Below, piece by piece: positions 37,183 to 49,520 of a stretch of DNA of 64,000 nt. Below the pieces are notes generated by a model that worked only from the letters and a program-made list of their open reading frames with translations, did no database searches and had not been told where the DNA came from. The position numbers were made by a program, and so were the translations under genes. The stretch is from positions 270,729,992-270,793,991 of the forward strand of contig CM053030.1 of the NCBI GenBank assembly GCA_028564925.1. Reading direction: 5' to 3'. Each line of letters opens with the position of its first letter. Position 1 is the stretch's first letter. The stretch is from Lithobates sylvaticus. Lineage: Eukaryota > Chordata > Amphibia > Anura > Ranidae.

Positions 37183-38177
37183 CCACTTGCCGACCGGCGC
37201 ACGCAGATATACGTCGACAGAATGGCACGTACAGGCAGGAGGGCGTATATAAACGTCCCTCCTTTAGCCTGTCCGTGCCATCGGGAGCGCGCCGGGAGCG
37301 GCGCTCTTCCGCGCCGGTCGGGATCCCCGTGAGTCCGATCGCGGTCCCCGCGGACTCGATCGCCGCGGGGACCCCCGCGATCGTCTCACGGGGCGGCTGA
37401 ACGGGGAGATGCCGAGATAAACAGCATCTCCCCGTTCTGCCTAGCAACTAGTGACGCCTATCTCTGCTCCCTGTGATTGGAGCAGAGATTAGCATTCACT
37501 AGCTGACAGCCACGCCCCCCCACAGTAAAAAACACACCCCTAGGCATACTTAACCATTACACTGCCCCCTTGTGGTTAACCCCTTCACTGCCAGTGTCAT
37601 TTATACAGAAATCAATGCATTTAAATGCATTAATTGCTGTAAAAATGACAATGGTCCCAAAAATGTGTAAAAAATGTCCGATGTGTCCGCCATAATGTCG
37701 CAGTCACAAAAAAAATCGCAGATCTCCGCCATTAATAATAAAAAAAAATTATTAATAAAAATGCTATAAAACTATCCCCTATCTTGTAAACGCTATAACT
37801 TCTGCGCAAACCGATCAATAATCGCTTATTGCGATTTTTTTTTTACCAAAAATATGTAGAAAAATACGTATCGGCCTAAACTGAGGAAAGAAAATGTTTT
37901 TTTATATATTTTTTGGGGATATTTATTATAGCAAAAAATAAAAAATAATGAATTTTTTTCAAAATTGGCGCTCTATTTTTGTTTATAGCGCAAAAAATAA
38001 AAACCGCAGGGGCGATCAAATACCACCAAAAGAAAGCTCTATTTGTGGGAAAAAAAGGACGTCAATTTCGTTTGGGAGCCACGTCGCACGCGCAATTGTC
38101 AGTTAAAGCGACGCAGTGCCGAATCGCAAAAAGGGGCCTGGTCCTTTGGCTGCAAATTGGTCCGGTCTGAAAGTGGT
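37183..38177. mobile_element. Harbinger-like MITE, CCACTTGCCGACCGG...GAAAGTGGT, complete copy
   Basis: TAA flanks both ends (37180-37182 and 38178-38180). Interior blocks and their order match 1161-2092 and, inverted, 7436-8384. 995 bp, non-coding. Confidence 0.75.
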
Positions 38178-38283
38178 TAAAAATATAAAAATAAAAACAC
38201 TACCACAGATTCTTAAGACTCGCATAAAGTTCATTACTGACTTCCCTTAGATCTACAGTACCATTATGCCTTAATAACTTTAA

Positions 38284-38876
38284 GGCCTCGTACACACGGT
38301 TTGATTATTTGTACGACCAAGTGTCTGTTTTTTGTCAAAAGCGCATGTGCAGGATTTTGTCTAGCATACTAACTATCCGCAAATTGTTGTTTGACAAACA
38401 TGAACGTAGTGACGTACTACGAGAGTATAAAGAGGAAGTTCATTTCTTAAGCACCACCCTTTGGGCCCCTTCTGCTAATTTTATGTTAGTAGAAGTTTGC
38501 CTTTTAAAATACGTTTGGCATAACTACATCACCAGCAAAGCAGCTTCATTATTATCCCATTAAAGAAGATGAGACTGTGCGCTGCATTTCGACAATTCAT
38601 CAATTACCGCGTCACGAACGTTAATTCTAGATTACGAACAGTAGTTTACAAAACTGAACTCTTCCCAGTCATTCCTTGCTTCCGAGCATGCGTGTTTTTA
38701 CTTTCGACTTTTGTGTGACAGATTTCTGTACTGACCAGCCGAAAATCAGATGTTGAGTTCACATCCGCCAAAAATTTTATCGGCTGTCGAAAGCACCGTA
38801 CTAACGATCCGAAAATCCGCAGACAGCTCGTCTTAGGAATTTTCCCTTCTGATTTTCGTATCGTGTGTACAAGGCC
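38284..38876. mobile_element. Harbinger-like MITE, GGCCTCGTACACACGG family
   Basis: Inverted ends GGCCTCGTACACACGG and CGTGTGTACAAGGCC with TAA on both sides (38281-38283 and 38877-38879). The interior contains AACGTAGTGACGTACTACG and inverted TTTGTC/GACAAA blocks. Frames are not protein-like. Confidence 0.7.
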
Positions 38877-39164
38877 TAAGATTTTCTATTAGAAAACAAG
38901 CAGATACAGTGGAGAAAATGATTATTTGATCCCCTACACATTTTGTAAGTTTGCCCACTTACAAAGAAATGAAGGGTCTATAATTTTTATCATAGGTGTA
39001 TTTTAAATGATAAAGACTGAATATCAACCACAAATCCATAAAAAACACGATACAAATGTTATAAATTGAGTTGCAGTTCAGTGAGTTAAATAAGTATTTG
39101 ATCCCCAAGCAAAACTTGACTTGGTACTTGGTGGAGAAACCCTTGTTGGCAAGCACAGAAGTAA

Positions 39165-39592
39165 TGCCACGTACACACGAGCGGACTTTTCGACAGCAAA
39201 GGTCCGACGGAATGAATTCGTCAGACAATTCGATCGTGTGTGGGCTCCATCGGACTTTTGCTGTCGAAAAATCTGACGGACTTTAGAAATAGAACATGTT
39301 TCAAATTTTTCCGCTGGAACTCCGCCGGACCCAGTTCCTATCGAGAAATCCGCTCGTCTGTATGCTAGTCCGACGGACAAACAACGATGCAAAGGCAGCT
39401 ATTGACTACTGGCTACGAACTTCCTTATTCTAGTCTGGTCGTACGTCATCACGTTCGAATCCGTTGGACTTTAGTGCGATTGTGTGTGGCCAAGTCCGTT
39501 CATTCGGAAAGTCAGTTGGAACTCCGTCGAAAGCCCATCGGAAAGACCGTCGGACCTAGTCCGTCAAAATGTCCGGTCGTGTGTACACGGCA
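39165..39592. mobile_element. Harbinger-like MITE inside the Tc1 foldback
   Basis: Inverted ends TGCCACGTACACACGAGCGG and GTCGTGTGTACACGGCA with TAA on both sides (39162-39164, 39593-39595). It splits the left Tc1 arm between AAGCACAGAAG and GACGTTTCTTGCAC, which are adjacent in other members of that Tc1 subfamily (recall). Family as 25660 and 42407. Confidence 0.8.
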
Positions 39593-39633
39593 TAAGACGT
39601 TTCTTGCACTTAGTGACTAGGTTTGCACACATC

Positions 39634-40069
39634 TCAGGAGGGATTTTGGCCCACTCTTTTTTTGCAGATATTCTCTAAATTGTTAGGGTTTCTTGGCTGT
39701 CCCTTGGCAACTCCAAGTTTCAGCTCCCTCCATAAATTTTCTATAGGATTAAGGTCTGGAGACTGGCTAGGCCACTCCATGACCTTAATGTGCTTATTCT
39801 TAAAGCCACTCCTTTGTTGACTTGGTATGTTTTGTGTCATTGTTATGCTGAAAGACCCATCCATGACCCATCTTCAGTGTTCTGGCTGAGTGAAGAAGGT
39901 GCTCATCCAAGATTTTATGTACATGGCCCCATCCATTGGCCCCTCAATGCTGAAAACTAGGTCTGTACTTTTAGCAGAGAAACAGCCCCAAAGCATAATG
40001 TTTCCACCTCAGTGTTTGACTGTAGGGATGGTGTTCTTAGGGTCATAGTCAGCATTTTTCTTCCCCCTC
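39634..40069 (-). pseudogene. Tc1 transposase C-terminal piece (left arm)
   Basis: The minus-strand frame contains [20 protein letters not shown], the region with the last catalytic residue of the DD34E triad, followed by LKLGVAKGQ. The preceding second-Asp segment (QHDN-like) and the first-Asp segment on this arm are in other frames. Dead fragment. Confidence 0.8.
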
Positions 40070-40710
40070 CTCAAGAAGGCACATGTACAGTCAAGCCAAT
40101 GAACATCTAAATGATTCAGAGAAGGATTGGGAGAAAGTGCTATGTTCAGATGAGACCAAAATTAAGCTCTTTGGCATTAACTCGACTTGCCGTATTTGGA
40201 GGAAGAAAAATGCTGACTATGACCCTAAGAACACCATCCCTACAGTAAAGCATGGAGGTGGAAACATGTTGCTTTGTGGCTGCTTCTCTGCTAAAGGTAC
40301 AGGCTGACTTTGCCGCATTGAGGGGCCAATGGACGGGGCCATGTATTGTAAAATTTAGATGAGAACTTTCTTCCCTCAGCCAGAACACTGAAGATGGGTC
40401 ATGGATGGGTCTTCCAGCATGACAATGAGCCAAAACATACCGCCAAGGCAACAAAGGAGTAACTCAAGAAGAAGCACATTAATGTCAAGGAGTGGCTTAG
40501 TCAGTCTCCAGACCTTAATCATATAGAAAATGTATTGAGGGAGCTGAAACTTTGAGTTGCCAAGAGACAGCCTACAAACCTTAAGTATTTAGAGAAGATC
40601 TGTAAAGAAGAGTGGACCGAAATCCCTCCTGAAGTGTGTGCAAACTTGATCACCAACTACAGGAAACATCTTACCTTTGTGCTTGCCAACAAGGTTTTCT
40701 CCAAGTACTA
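40070..40710 (+). pseudogene. Tc1 transposase C-terminal piece (right arm)
   Basis: The plus strand encodes [16 protein letters not shown] (first catalytic Asp), [18 protein letters not shown], then [17 protein letters not shown] (second Asp), [19 protein letters not shown] (last acidic residue) and [10 protein letters not shown]-like C-terminal wording before a stop near 40710. Frame changes and a stop interrupt it. It is a second copy of the half found inverted at 39634-40069. Confidence 0.8.
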
Positions 40711-40977
40711 AAACATGTTTTGCTTGGGGATCAAATACTTATTTTACTCACTGAACTACAACTTAATTTATAGCATTTGTTTTATGTGTTTTTTTTTATT
40801 TCAAATACACCTAGGATACAAATTATGGACCCTTCATTTCTTTGTAAGTGGGCAAACTTACAAAATATGCCGGGAATCAAATAATTTTCCCCACTGTATG
40901 TATGAATTTGAGCATAGCTAATTACTTTATAAGCGGCCTTCCCGCATACAAGTCACAGCATACAATTTTGTGTACCT

Positions 40978-41338
40978 AAGCGGCACAGTGGTGTAGTGGT
41001 TAGCACTCTCACCTAGCAGTAAGAAGGGTCACTGGTTCGAATCCCAACCACGACACTACCTGCCTGGAGTTTGCATGTTCTCCCTGTGCCTGCGTGGGTT
41101 TCCTCCGGGTACTCCAGTTTCCTCCCACAATCCAAAGACATGCAGGTAAGTTAATTGGCTTCTGTCCAAAAATTGGCCGTAGTATATGAATGGGGACCTT
41201 GGATTGTGGGCTCCTTGAGGGTAGGGACCAATGTGAGTGTGCAATGTACAGGGATAGGGACAGTTGTAGACACTCGCTCAGGTTGAACTGGATGGACTGG
41301 TGTCTTTATTCAACCTTACAAACTATGAAACTATGAAA
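40978..41338 (+). mobile_element. tRNA-derived SINE with V-SINE-like core
   Basis: The 5' part is tRNA-like with GTGGTGTAGTGGTTAGCAC (A box) and a perfect B box GGTTCGAATCC at 41034-41044. The middle carries GTTTGCATGTTCTCCCTGTG and GGGTTTCCTCCGGGTACTCC, the conserved core I associate with V-type SINEs. The 3' end has ATTCAACCTTACAAACTATG and a short ACTATGAA repeat, likely borrowed from a partner LINE. It is not a tRNA gene, because the anticodon stem is not maintained. Internal RNA polymerase III promoter expected. Confidence 0.85.
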
Positions 41339-41511
41339 CATTGGGATCTTGTGATTGTTTGTTTTATTCTAATTACATTGCAGCAGCCAAAAATGAACTT
41401 ACTGTGAAGAAAGCAAAGAGTGAAAGAACAAGCCCTAGGCTCTTTTTATTTGCAGATCTGAATTGGATATAAATTGCAAAATATTCAACCAGGTATAATT
41501 CTACTCCAATA

Positions 41512-41571
<60 letters not shown>

Positions 41572-42406
41572 CCTTAAGTTTTTTCTTAAGCTGGCCAAAC
41601 TTCATAGATTTATTTGCTTTGCCTGTGGGCTGAAAAAAGTCTATCCACATCCAGCAGCAGTGGATGAATCACTTGCTGCTGCTATTGTAATACCCGAACA
41701 GTGTCTGATTGAATGCAGGCGCTGTCCAGGCAAAATTTTCTGCTTGGCTCCTTCAATTTTTTTAAAGAAGGATGTCTGGCAGAGTGGTGCCTCTCACTGT
41801 TTGAATTTTGCCCAGTTCTTAATGAACTTGTGACCCTTGGACGATGTGGTGTGCCGCTCAAGCTCAGCTGATTTGGGGAATAGTGTGAGATATGGAAGTA
41901 TTCGCTGCTGTGGGAGTTCTGGCGGGGGAGTGGAGCTTGTCCTGGCTCCTAAGGCAGCTGGAGAAAGAAAAGAAGGGATCCCCGATGCTGCACATCCACA
42001 CAAGTGTTCAATAGTAAAATGACAACCTCTGATGGTAATGAACTTGCTCAGTGTCTGGCCAGCTTTATAGTGTCCTTTTTATTATAGTGCTAGCAGGCCT
42101 ACAGTATTACCACAAGAACACAGCATTGACTGAGCCAGTGGGGGGTAAATTGATATTATTCTAGTTACACTTTACAGGCTAGAAGCAGATTTAATTGATC
42201 ACACTTGTACTGTGTCTCACTATTAACCAAATCCAACAGGAAAGTACCCTATTCCAATGCAGCTTTTCTCAACTGGGGGGGAGGCTGTTTTTTTTTCAGG
42301 AGTGCTATAGCATCCCAGTTGAGAAAGACTGGGTTAAAAATTAAAGGCAGAGAAGCACAGACCTGTATGTCGGCACAGAGTGAGAGCTTAATTCAGATAA
42401 CAGTAA
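41339..42406. other. No gene recognised; TG/TA/T microsatellite at 41511-41570
   Basis: After the microsatellite there is ordinary-composition sequence whose longest frame (plus, about 41474-41833) resembles no family I know and begins in the microsatellite. Nothing else supportable. Confidence 0.5.
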
Positions 42407-42797
42407 AGCCCGTACACACGATCGGACTTTCCGACAACAAAACCGTGGATTTTTGTTTGAAGGATGTTGGCTCCAACTTGTCTTGCATACACACGGTCAC
42501 ACAAATGTTGGCCAACAATTATGAACGTAGTGACATACAAGAAGTACGTGATATCTCCATTAGAAATGCTAGTTATATCTCCGGCTCGTACTTGATTCCG
42601 AGCATGCGTGGACTTTTGTCCGACGGACTTGTGTACACATGATCGGAAAGTCTGACAACAAACATTTGTTGGCGGAAAATTTGAGAACCTGCTAGCCAAC
42701 ATTTGTGTTCAATGGAGCAAACACGCGGTCAGAATTTCCGCCAACAAACTCCCATCCAACATTTGTTGTCGGAAAGTCCAATCGTGTGCACGGGGCA
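42407..42797. mobile_element. Harbinger-like MITE, AGCCCGTACACACGATCGG family
   Basis: Inverted ends AGCCCGTACACACGATCGGA and CCAATCGTGTGCACGGGGCA with TAA on both sides (42404-42406, 42798-42800). Interior CCGACAACAAA/TTTGTTGTCGG blocks. 391 bp. Confidence 0.75.
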
Positions 42798-42811
42798 TAA
42801 TAGGCAGAGCC

Positions 42812-42897
42812 GAGACATTTGTGTGCTAATCAAACCCAGGATTGAGGCAGAGCCGAGACATTTGTGTGCTAATCAAACCCAGGATTGAGGCAGTATG
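42812..42897. repeat. Direct duplication of about 43 bp
   Basis: GAGCCGAGACATTTGTGTGC...CCAGGATTGAGGCA is present twice in tandem without visible change. Confidence 0.85.
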
Positions 42898-42969
42898 ATC
42901 AAGACTGGTTTTCTAATCTAGTGGGACCACTTTTTTAGACTGAGATTTTGCATACTTTTAAAAGGTGCC

Positions 42970-44116
42970 TGTCATGAGGGCTCCATCCGTGGCCGGCGAC
43001 CTGATGATCCTGCCAGTAATCGGCGCCTCAGCATCCCTGGTTCCCGTTCTCGGCTGCCATTGCGCATGCGCGAGCGTGCGCGTGCACGCGCCCGCAGACG
43101 AGGGCGAGCGTGCGCGGACGGGTGCGCGCCTCCATTGGCGCCAATGAGGCTATTTAAACCCTCCTGTGACTGACGGTCCCCGCTGTCTGCTCTACAACGT
43201 TCTGTGTTTGAAACCTGATCTGAAGTCTGTTTACCTGTATCTGACCCGGCTATCCTTGACCATCTGCTCTGTCCCTGTGTATCGACCTTGGCTTGTCTTT
43301 GACCATCCTCTTGTCTGCTCCATCTGTACCGTGCTGCCAGCCTGATATCTGACCCGGCCTGCCTGACCATTCCAGAGCCAGCTTACCTGTTGCACCAGTC
43401 TGCATACAGATACAAGTCTGCCTGTTGTTCCAGTCTGCACACAGATACAAGTCTGCCTGTTGTTCCAGTCTGCACACAGATACAAGTCTGCCTGTTGTTC
43501 CAGTCTGCATACAGATCCAGCTTACCTGTTGTACCAGTCTGCATACAGATACAAGTCTACCTGTTGTTCCAGTCTGCATACAGATCCAAGTCTGCCTGTT
43601 GTTCCAGTCTGCACACAGATCCAGCTTACCTGTTGTTCCAGTCTGCATACAGATCCAAGTCTGCCTGTTGTTCCAGTCTGCATACAGATCCAGCTTACCT
43701 GTTGTTCCAGTCTGCACACAGTTCCAGCTTACCTGTTGTTCCAGTCTGCATACAGATCCAAGTCTGCCTGTTGTTCCAGTCTGCACACAGATCCAGCTTA
43801 CCTGTTGTTCCAGTCTGCATACAGATCCAAGTCTGCCTGTTGTTCCAGTCTGCACACAGATCCAGCTTACCTGTTGTTCCAGTCTGCACACAGATCCAAG
43901 TCTGCCTGTTGTTCCAGTCTGCCTACAGCTACCTACTTACCTTATCCGCTGAGCTTATCCAGGAAGCTCTTGTACCGGTCTGACCATTCCTGCCAGGCAC
44001 CTGTGCCCCTCCTGACTCCTGGTCCTACTGTCCCATCATCAGGGGACCGGCGAGCGGGAGCCGCAAGGGAGGCCCTTCTCTGCTAATCAGACTCACCACC
44101 ACCAGGGAGCGTGACA
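42970..44116 (+). repeat. 5' LTR of the chromovirus fossil
   Basis: 1,147 bp, starting TGTCATGAGGGCTCC and ending GGGAGCGTGACA. The first part is CpG-rich with repeated GCGCATGCGCGAGCG. GGCTATTTAAACC near 43149 could be a TATA-type element. A 35-bp minisatellite occupies about half of the LTR. Confidence 0.9.
43388..43935. repeat. 35-bp minisatellite inside the 5' LTR
   Basis: About sixteen units of the type CAGTCTGCATACAGATCCA followed by AGTCTGCCTGTTGTTC or GCTTACCTGTTGTTC. Two variant units alternate in part. All six frames show periodic peptides with no gene meaning. Confidence 0.9.
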
Positions 44117-44129
44117 GTAGCAGACAGCC

Positions 44130-47100
44130 ATGTCTGAGTCTGAGCAGGGGGCCTCTCCTATGGAAGGACTGTGCCAACACCTGGCAGGACTGACCGAGGC
44201 GGTAAAGAATCTCCAGCAGGGATACACCCGGTTGGAAGAACGGGTGCTGGCTCTACCACCAACAGCCCCATCTGGGGGAAGTCCAGGACCATCAGTGGTA
44301 ATGCTCCCTCCAGAGCCCCGGGTACCAATCCCTGAGAGATTCTCGGGTGCCCGCAACCTCTTTCGGGACTTCCGTAACTCCTGTGAACTGTTCTTTGCAC
44401 TACAGCCACGTACTTTTTCCCTGGAAGCCACCAAGGTGGGCTTCGTGATCTCCTTACTCTCCGGAGACCCGCGGACCTGGGCCCACCGCCTCCTAGAGCA
44501 GAAAGACCCCGCACTGGCCGGTCTTAATTCATTTTTTGACGCCATGGCCCAACTCTATGAAGACCCCCAACTCGCTGCCACCGCGGAGACCACTCTGCGC
44601 GCCCTCCAGCAGGGGCGAAGGCCTGTGGAAGACTATGTCGTGGACTTTAGGCGCTGGGGTGCGGATACCCAGTGGAACGACGCGGCTCTGCGTCACCAGT
44701 TCCGCCTAGGACTTTCTGAGGCACTAAAAGATGAGCTGGCGAGAGTTGGGGTACCCCAGACCCTGGACACTCTGATCAACCTGGTCATCCAGATTGACCG
44801 ACGACTAAGGGAGCGCAGGTCGGAACGTGCATCCGGTTTCCCTCGTCCTACCTGGATGCTCCCCAAGGCTCCAAGTCACCTGCAGACTGGCTCGGCCCAG
44901 CGGTCTGTAACCCTCCCTGATTCCTCCGAGCCCATGCAGTTAGGGCTCTTGAGGCCTTCTCTAACTTCTGAGGAACGGCAACGTCGTCGGGTCAACAACT
45001 TGTGCCTCTACTGTGGTGAGCCTGGGCACTACGTAAGGAACTGTCCGGCCAAGGCTCGTAAGTGCCCTCTCATGCCTACTTGCTCTATGGACTCCTCAAC
45101 CCAGGTCTCCTCTCACCTTGCCCTTTCTGTCTCGTTACAGCTTCCGGGAAGAATCCTTCAGGTACTCGCCATTATTGATTCCGGGGCATGCAGCTGTTTC
45201 ATGGACTCTTCTTTCGCTGCCCAACACCGGATCTCCCTCCAGTCTAAATCCCAGGGACTGTCAGTTTACCTGGCGGATGGCTCCTCCATCCGTTCAGGCC
45301 CGGTTACGCAAGAGACCATCCCACTGCCCATGATCATCTCGGACAACCACCAGGAACTTCTTTGCATGGACATTATTTCCTCTCCATTATCCCCTATAAT
45401 CCTGGGCATGCCGTGGCTGAAGGCCCACAACCCAGTCATCGACTGGGCCACTGGGATGGTTTCCTTCTCCTCTCAGTATTGTCAGATGTCTTGCAGACCT
45501 TCTAATTCCTCCCAGCTGGCTACTCTGCTAAGTGGGGACTCTGAGATGGACCTCCGTCGGGCTATTCCCCAGGCCTACCACGACTATCTAGATGTCTTCA
45601 GCAAACAGGCAGCAGAGGTGCTCCCTCCTCACAGGGCTTATGATTGCCCAATTGAACTGTTCCCTGGAGCAGAGATCCCCTTTGGAAGGGTCTTCCCCCT
45701 GACAGAAGTGGAGCAAGGCAAGTTGAAGGAGTACATTGAGGAGAACCTCCGAAAAGGCTTCATCCGCCCATCTACCTCTCCTGCGGGCGCAGGCATATTT
45801 TTCGTGGAGAAAAAAGATCACACCCTTCGGCCCTGTGTGGACTATAGGGAGTTGAACAACATTACGGTCAAGAACCGTTACCCTCTTCCGTTGGTCCCTG
45901 AACTCTTCCAGAGGCTTGGCACGGCCACCATCTTCACGAAGCTTGACCTACGGGGGGCTTACAATTTGGTCCGGATTAAAGATGGGGATGAGTGGAAGAC
46001 GGCCTTTCGGACACGGTATGGGCATTACGAGTATCTCGTGATGCCCTTCGGCCTGTGCAATGCCCCCGCAACCTTTCAATACTTCATTAACGACGTACTT
46101 CGGGACTTCCTGGACTTCCTGGACTTGTTTGCCGTGGTATATCTGGACGATATCTTGATTTTCTCCCCCTCTTTAGAGACCCATCGCAGACACGTCAAGG
46201 AGGTCCTGGGACGGCTCCGTATCCACGGTCTGTATGCCAAGGCAGAGAAATGCCAGTTTGAACAGGAGAGTATCCCCTTCCTTGGGCTAATCATCTCAAG
46301 TACAGGCATCAAGATGGACCCCCAGAAGATCTCTGCCATCTTGGAATGGCCCACTCCGGCAGACAAAAAGGGCATCCAACGGTTCATTGGCTTTGCCAAT
46401 TTTTACCGTAAGTTTATCAGGGGGTTCTCCGCCATTGTGGCGCCTATCACCCAACTGACCAAACAAGGGACCCGGTTCCGGTGGTCTTCCGAGGCCCAGG
46501 AGGCCTTTGATGCCCTTAAAACTCTGTTTACCTCGGCACCCATCCTCAGGCACCCGGACTCCTCTCTACCCTTCACCTTGGAGGTTGATGCCTCCGAGAT
46601 CGCGGTGGGTGCCATCCTATCCCAGAGACAGGGGGACAAGTCCCTGCTGCACCCGGTCGCCTTCTTCTCCCGCAAGTTGTCCTCGGCCGAGAGGAACTAT
46701 GATGTGGGCGACCGAGAACTACTGGCGATCAAGGCTGCCCTGGAAGAATGGCGATACCTCCTGGAGGGGGCCTCTCACCCCATTCTAATATTCACCGACC
46801 ATAAGAATCTGGAATACTTGAAGTCAGCTAAGAGACTGAAACCCAGACAAGCCAGATGGGCACTTTTCTTTTCCCGATTTACTTTCCATGTGACATACCG
46901 GCCCGGATCCAAGAATGTCAAACCAGATGCCCTGTCTAGGATGTACCACAAGCACCAGGAAGAAGATCCCCCTGACACTATTCTGGCCCCTGGAAACTTT
47001 CTCCTTCTTCAAGAGGACTTACTGTCCAAATTCAAACGTGCCTCAGCAGGGCAAAGGCCCACTTCCGAAACCCAGCTACAGGAGAAGGATGGCCTATTCT

Positions 47101-47206
47101 GGTACGGGGACAAGATCTACACCCCGGAACAGCTCCGGGTAACAACTATGGAGCTGTGCCATGACCACGCCTTGGCCGGTCACTTCGGTGTCGCTAAGAC
47201 CACCGA
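44130..47206 (+). pseudogene. Chromovirus gag-pol fossil, 5' part (gag, protease, RT, RNase H)
   Basis: One frame starts MSESEQGASPMEGLCQ and carries, in order: a gag with PERFSGARNLFRDFRNSCEL near residue 75; a CCHC knuckle CLYCGEPGHYVRNC at about 292-305; a retropepsin-type IIDSGACSCF with DSG at about 350-352; reverse transcriptase with the YLDDILIFS box at about 671-679; and an RNase H region with EVDASEIAVGA and FTDHKNLEYL. Gag and pol are in the same frame here, unlike families that use a frameshift. The coding region is interrupted at 47215 by the hAT element. Fossil, not a host gene. Confidence 0.9.
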
Positions 47207-47740
47207 CTTGGTACTAAGGATGAGCCGAACACCCCCCCGTTCGGCTCGCACCAGAACCCGCGAATGGACCTAAAGTCCGTGCGAGCTTTAGAACCCTATT
47301 AGTTATAATGGATGCGAACGTTCGAAATTACAAGTGCTAATTTTAAAGGCTAATATGCATGTTAATGTCATAAAAAGTGTTTGGGGACCTGGGTCCTGCC
47401 CCAGGGGACATGTATCAATGCAAAAGTTTTTTTTAAAACGACCGTTTTTTCAGGAGCAGTGATTTTAATAATGCTTAAATTGAAACAATAAAAGTGTAAT
47501 ATTCCTTTAAATTTCGTACCTGGGGGGTGTCTATAGTATGCATGTAAAGGGGCGCATGTTTCCCGTGTTTAGAACTGTCTCTGCGCAAAGTGTCATTTTT
47601 GAAAGTAAAAAAGCTATTTAAAATCACTCGCGGCTAATGTTAATTGACGGCTCCCGTAGTACAGAGAACAGTCATTCATTGAAACTCATTCATAAAAAAA
47701 AAGTCATTGATAAAAAATAAAAAAAATGAAAAAAAAAAAG

Positions 47741-49520
47741 CGTAGGGGTCCCCCCAAATTCAATAACCAGGCCCTTCAGGTCTGGGATGGGTATTAAGGG
47801 GAACCCCAGCCAAAAAAAAAATAAAAAAATGGCGTAGGGTCCCCCTCAAAATCCATACCAGACCCTTGAGGTCTAGTATAGATTTTAAGGGGAACCCTAG
47901 CCAAAAAAATGGCGTGGGGTCCCCCTCAAAATCCATACCAGACCCTTATCCGAGCACGCAACCTGGCAGGCCGCAGGAAAAGAGGGGGGACGAGAGCGGC
48001 CCCCCCTCCCGCCTGAACCGTACCAGGCCACATGCCCTCAACATTGGGAGGATGCTTTGGGGGTCTAAGACCCCCAAAGCACCTTGTCCCCATGTTGATG
48101 AGGACAAGGGCCTCTTCCCCCACAACCCTGGCCATTGGTTGTGGGGGTCTGCAGGCGGGGGGGGCTTATCGGAATCTGGAAGCCCCCTTTAACAAGGGGA
48201 ACCCCAGATCCCGCCCCCCCTGTGTGAAATGGTAAGGGGGTACAAAAGTACCCCTACCATTTCACCAAAAAAGTGGCAAAAATTGTAAAAATGACAGGAG
48301 ACGGTCTTTGACAATTCCTTTATTAAAATCTTCTTTCTTCTTTCTTCATCCTTCGGTTTCTTCATCTTCCGTCATCTTCTTCCATCTTCTTCCATCTTCT
48401 TCCATCTTCTTCTTCCTCCGATCCGCTTTTTCTTGCGCTGGTCTTCTCGTCCTTCTCGTCCGGCATCTTCTTCCGTCGGCGTCGGTGTCGGTTTCTTCTT
48501 GGGCCGCTCAGCGCAATGGGAGGCTCCCGCTATGTGAGACTCCGCTCCGTCTGACAGGTCTTTTAAAACGGAGGGCACCTGGTGACCCGCCCCCCTCTGA
48601 CGTCATGGGGAAAGCCATCATGGAATTCCCCATGACGTCCCCCGTGCGTCAGAGGGGGCGGGGTCACCAGGTGCCCTCAATTATAAAAGACCTGTCAGAC
48701 GGAGCAGAGCCTCACACAGCGGGAGCCTCCCATTGCGCGGAGCGGCCCAAGAAGAGACAGAGACACCGACACCGACGCCGACGGAAGAGGATGCCGGACG
48801 AGAAGGACGAGAAGACCAGCGCAAGAAGAAGCGGATCGGAGGAAGAAGAAAATGGAAGAAGAAGATGGAAGAAGATGACGGAAGGAGAAGATGAAGAAAC
48901 CGAAGGATGAAGAAAGAAGAAAGAAGATTTTAATAAAGGAATTGTCAAAGACTGTCTCCTGTAATTTTTACCATTTTTGCCACTTTTTTGGTGAAATGGT
49001 AGGGGTACTTTTGTACCCCCTTACCATTTCACACAGGGGGGGCGGGATCTGGGGGTCCCCTTGTTAAAGGGGGCTTCCAGATTCCGATAAGCCCCCCGCC
49101 CGCAGACCCCCACAACCACCGGGCACGGTTGTGGGGAAGAGGCCCTTGTCCTCATCAACATGGGGACAAGGTGCTTTGGGGATCTTAGACCCCCAAAGCA
49201 TCCTCCCAATGTTGAGGGCATGTGGCCTGGTACGGTTCAGGCGGGAGGGGGGGCCGCTCTCGTCCCCCCCTCTTTTCCTGCGGCCTGCCAGGTTGCGTGC
49301 TCGGATAAGGGTCTGGTATGGATTTTGAGGGGGACCCCACGCCATTTTTTTTGGCTAGGGTTCCCCTTAAAATCCATACCAGACCTCAAGGGTCTGGTAT
49401 GGATTTTGAGGGGGACCCTACGCCATTTTTTTTTTTTGTCTGGGGTTCCCCTTAATATCCATCCCAGACCTGAAGGGCCTGGTTATTGAATTTGGGGGGA
49501 CCCCCACGCTTTTTTTTTGT
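47741..49520. repeat. Inverted GC-rich module inside the hAT derivative
   Basis: The left arm begins GTAGGGGTCCCCCC and the right arm ends GGGGGGACCCCCACGC. Mirrored phrases include CAGGTCTGGGATGGGTATTA, CCTTATCCGAGCACGC, GTTGATGAGGACAAGGGCC and GAAATGGTAAGGGGGTAC. The centre lies near 48610 with GTCATGGGGAAAGCC. Arms differ at several places. It is shared with 31745-33065 and 33457-37095. Confidence 0.8.

Larger units (their letters stand above)
38907..40896. mobile_element. Tc1-like foldback element with two C-terminal halves
   Basis: TA dinucleotides flank CAGTGGAGAAAATGATTATT on the left and AATAATTTTCCCCACTG on the right. The left arm (38907-40069, without the MITE 39165-39592) encodes the C-terminal transposase half on the minus strand. 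The right arm (from 40070) encodes a longer part of the same half on the plus strand. The arms meet near 40070 where CTCCTCAAGAAGGCACATG begins. The N-terminal DNA-binding half is absent, so the element is an inverted duplication of one Tc1 end and cannot encode a complete transposase. Confidence 0.8.

Noticed and set aside
40981-41050. tRNA gene
   Set aside because: A and B boxes are present but the tRNA fold is not kept, and the sequence continues into a SINE core and tail.
43388-43935. Overlapping frames of 175-213 codons on both strands, repeated at 51581-52417
   Set aside because: They come from a 35-bp minisatellite inside an LTR. A unit length not divisible by three makes periodic peptides in all frames.
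48308-48910. 200-codon frame in the hAT derivative
   Set aside because: It lies in the purine/pyrimidine-rich centre of a foldback, and its low-complexity Phe/Ser then Arg/Glu make-up follows from the inverted repeat.
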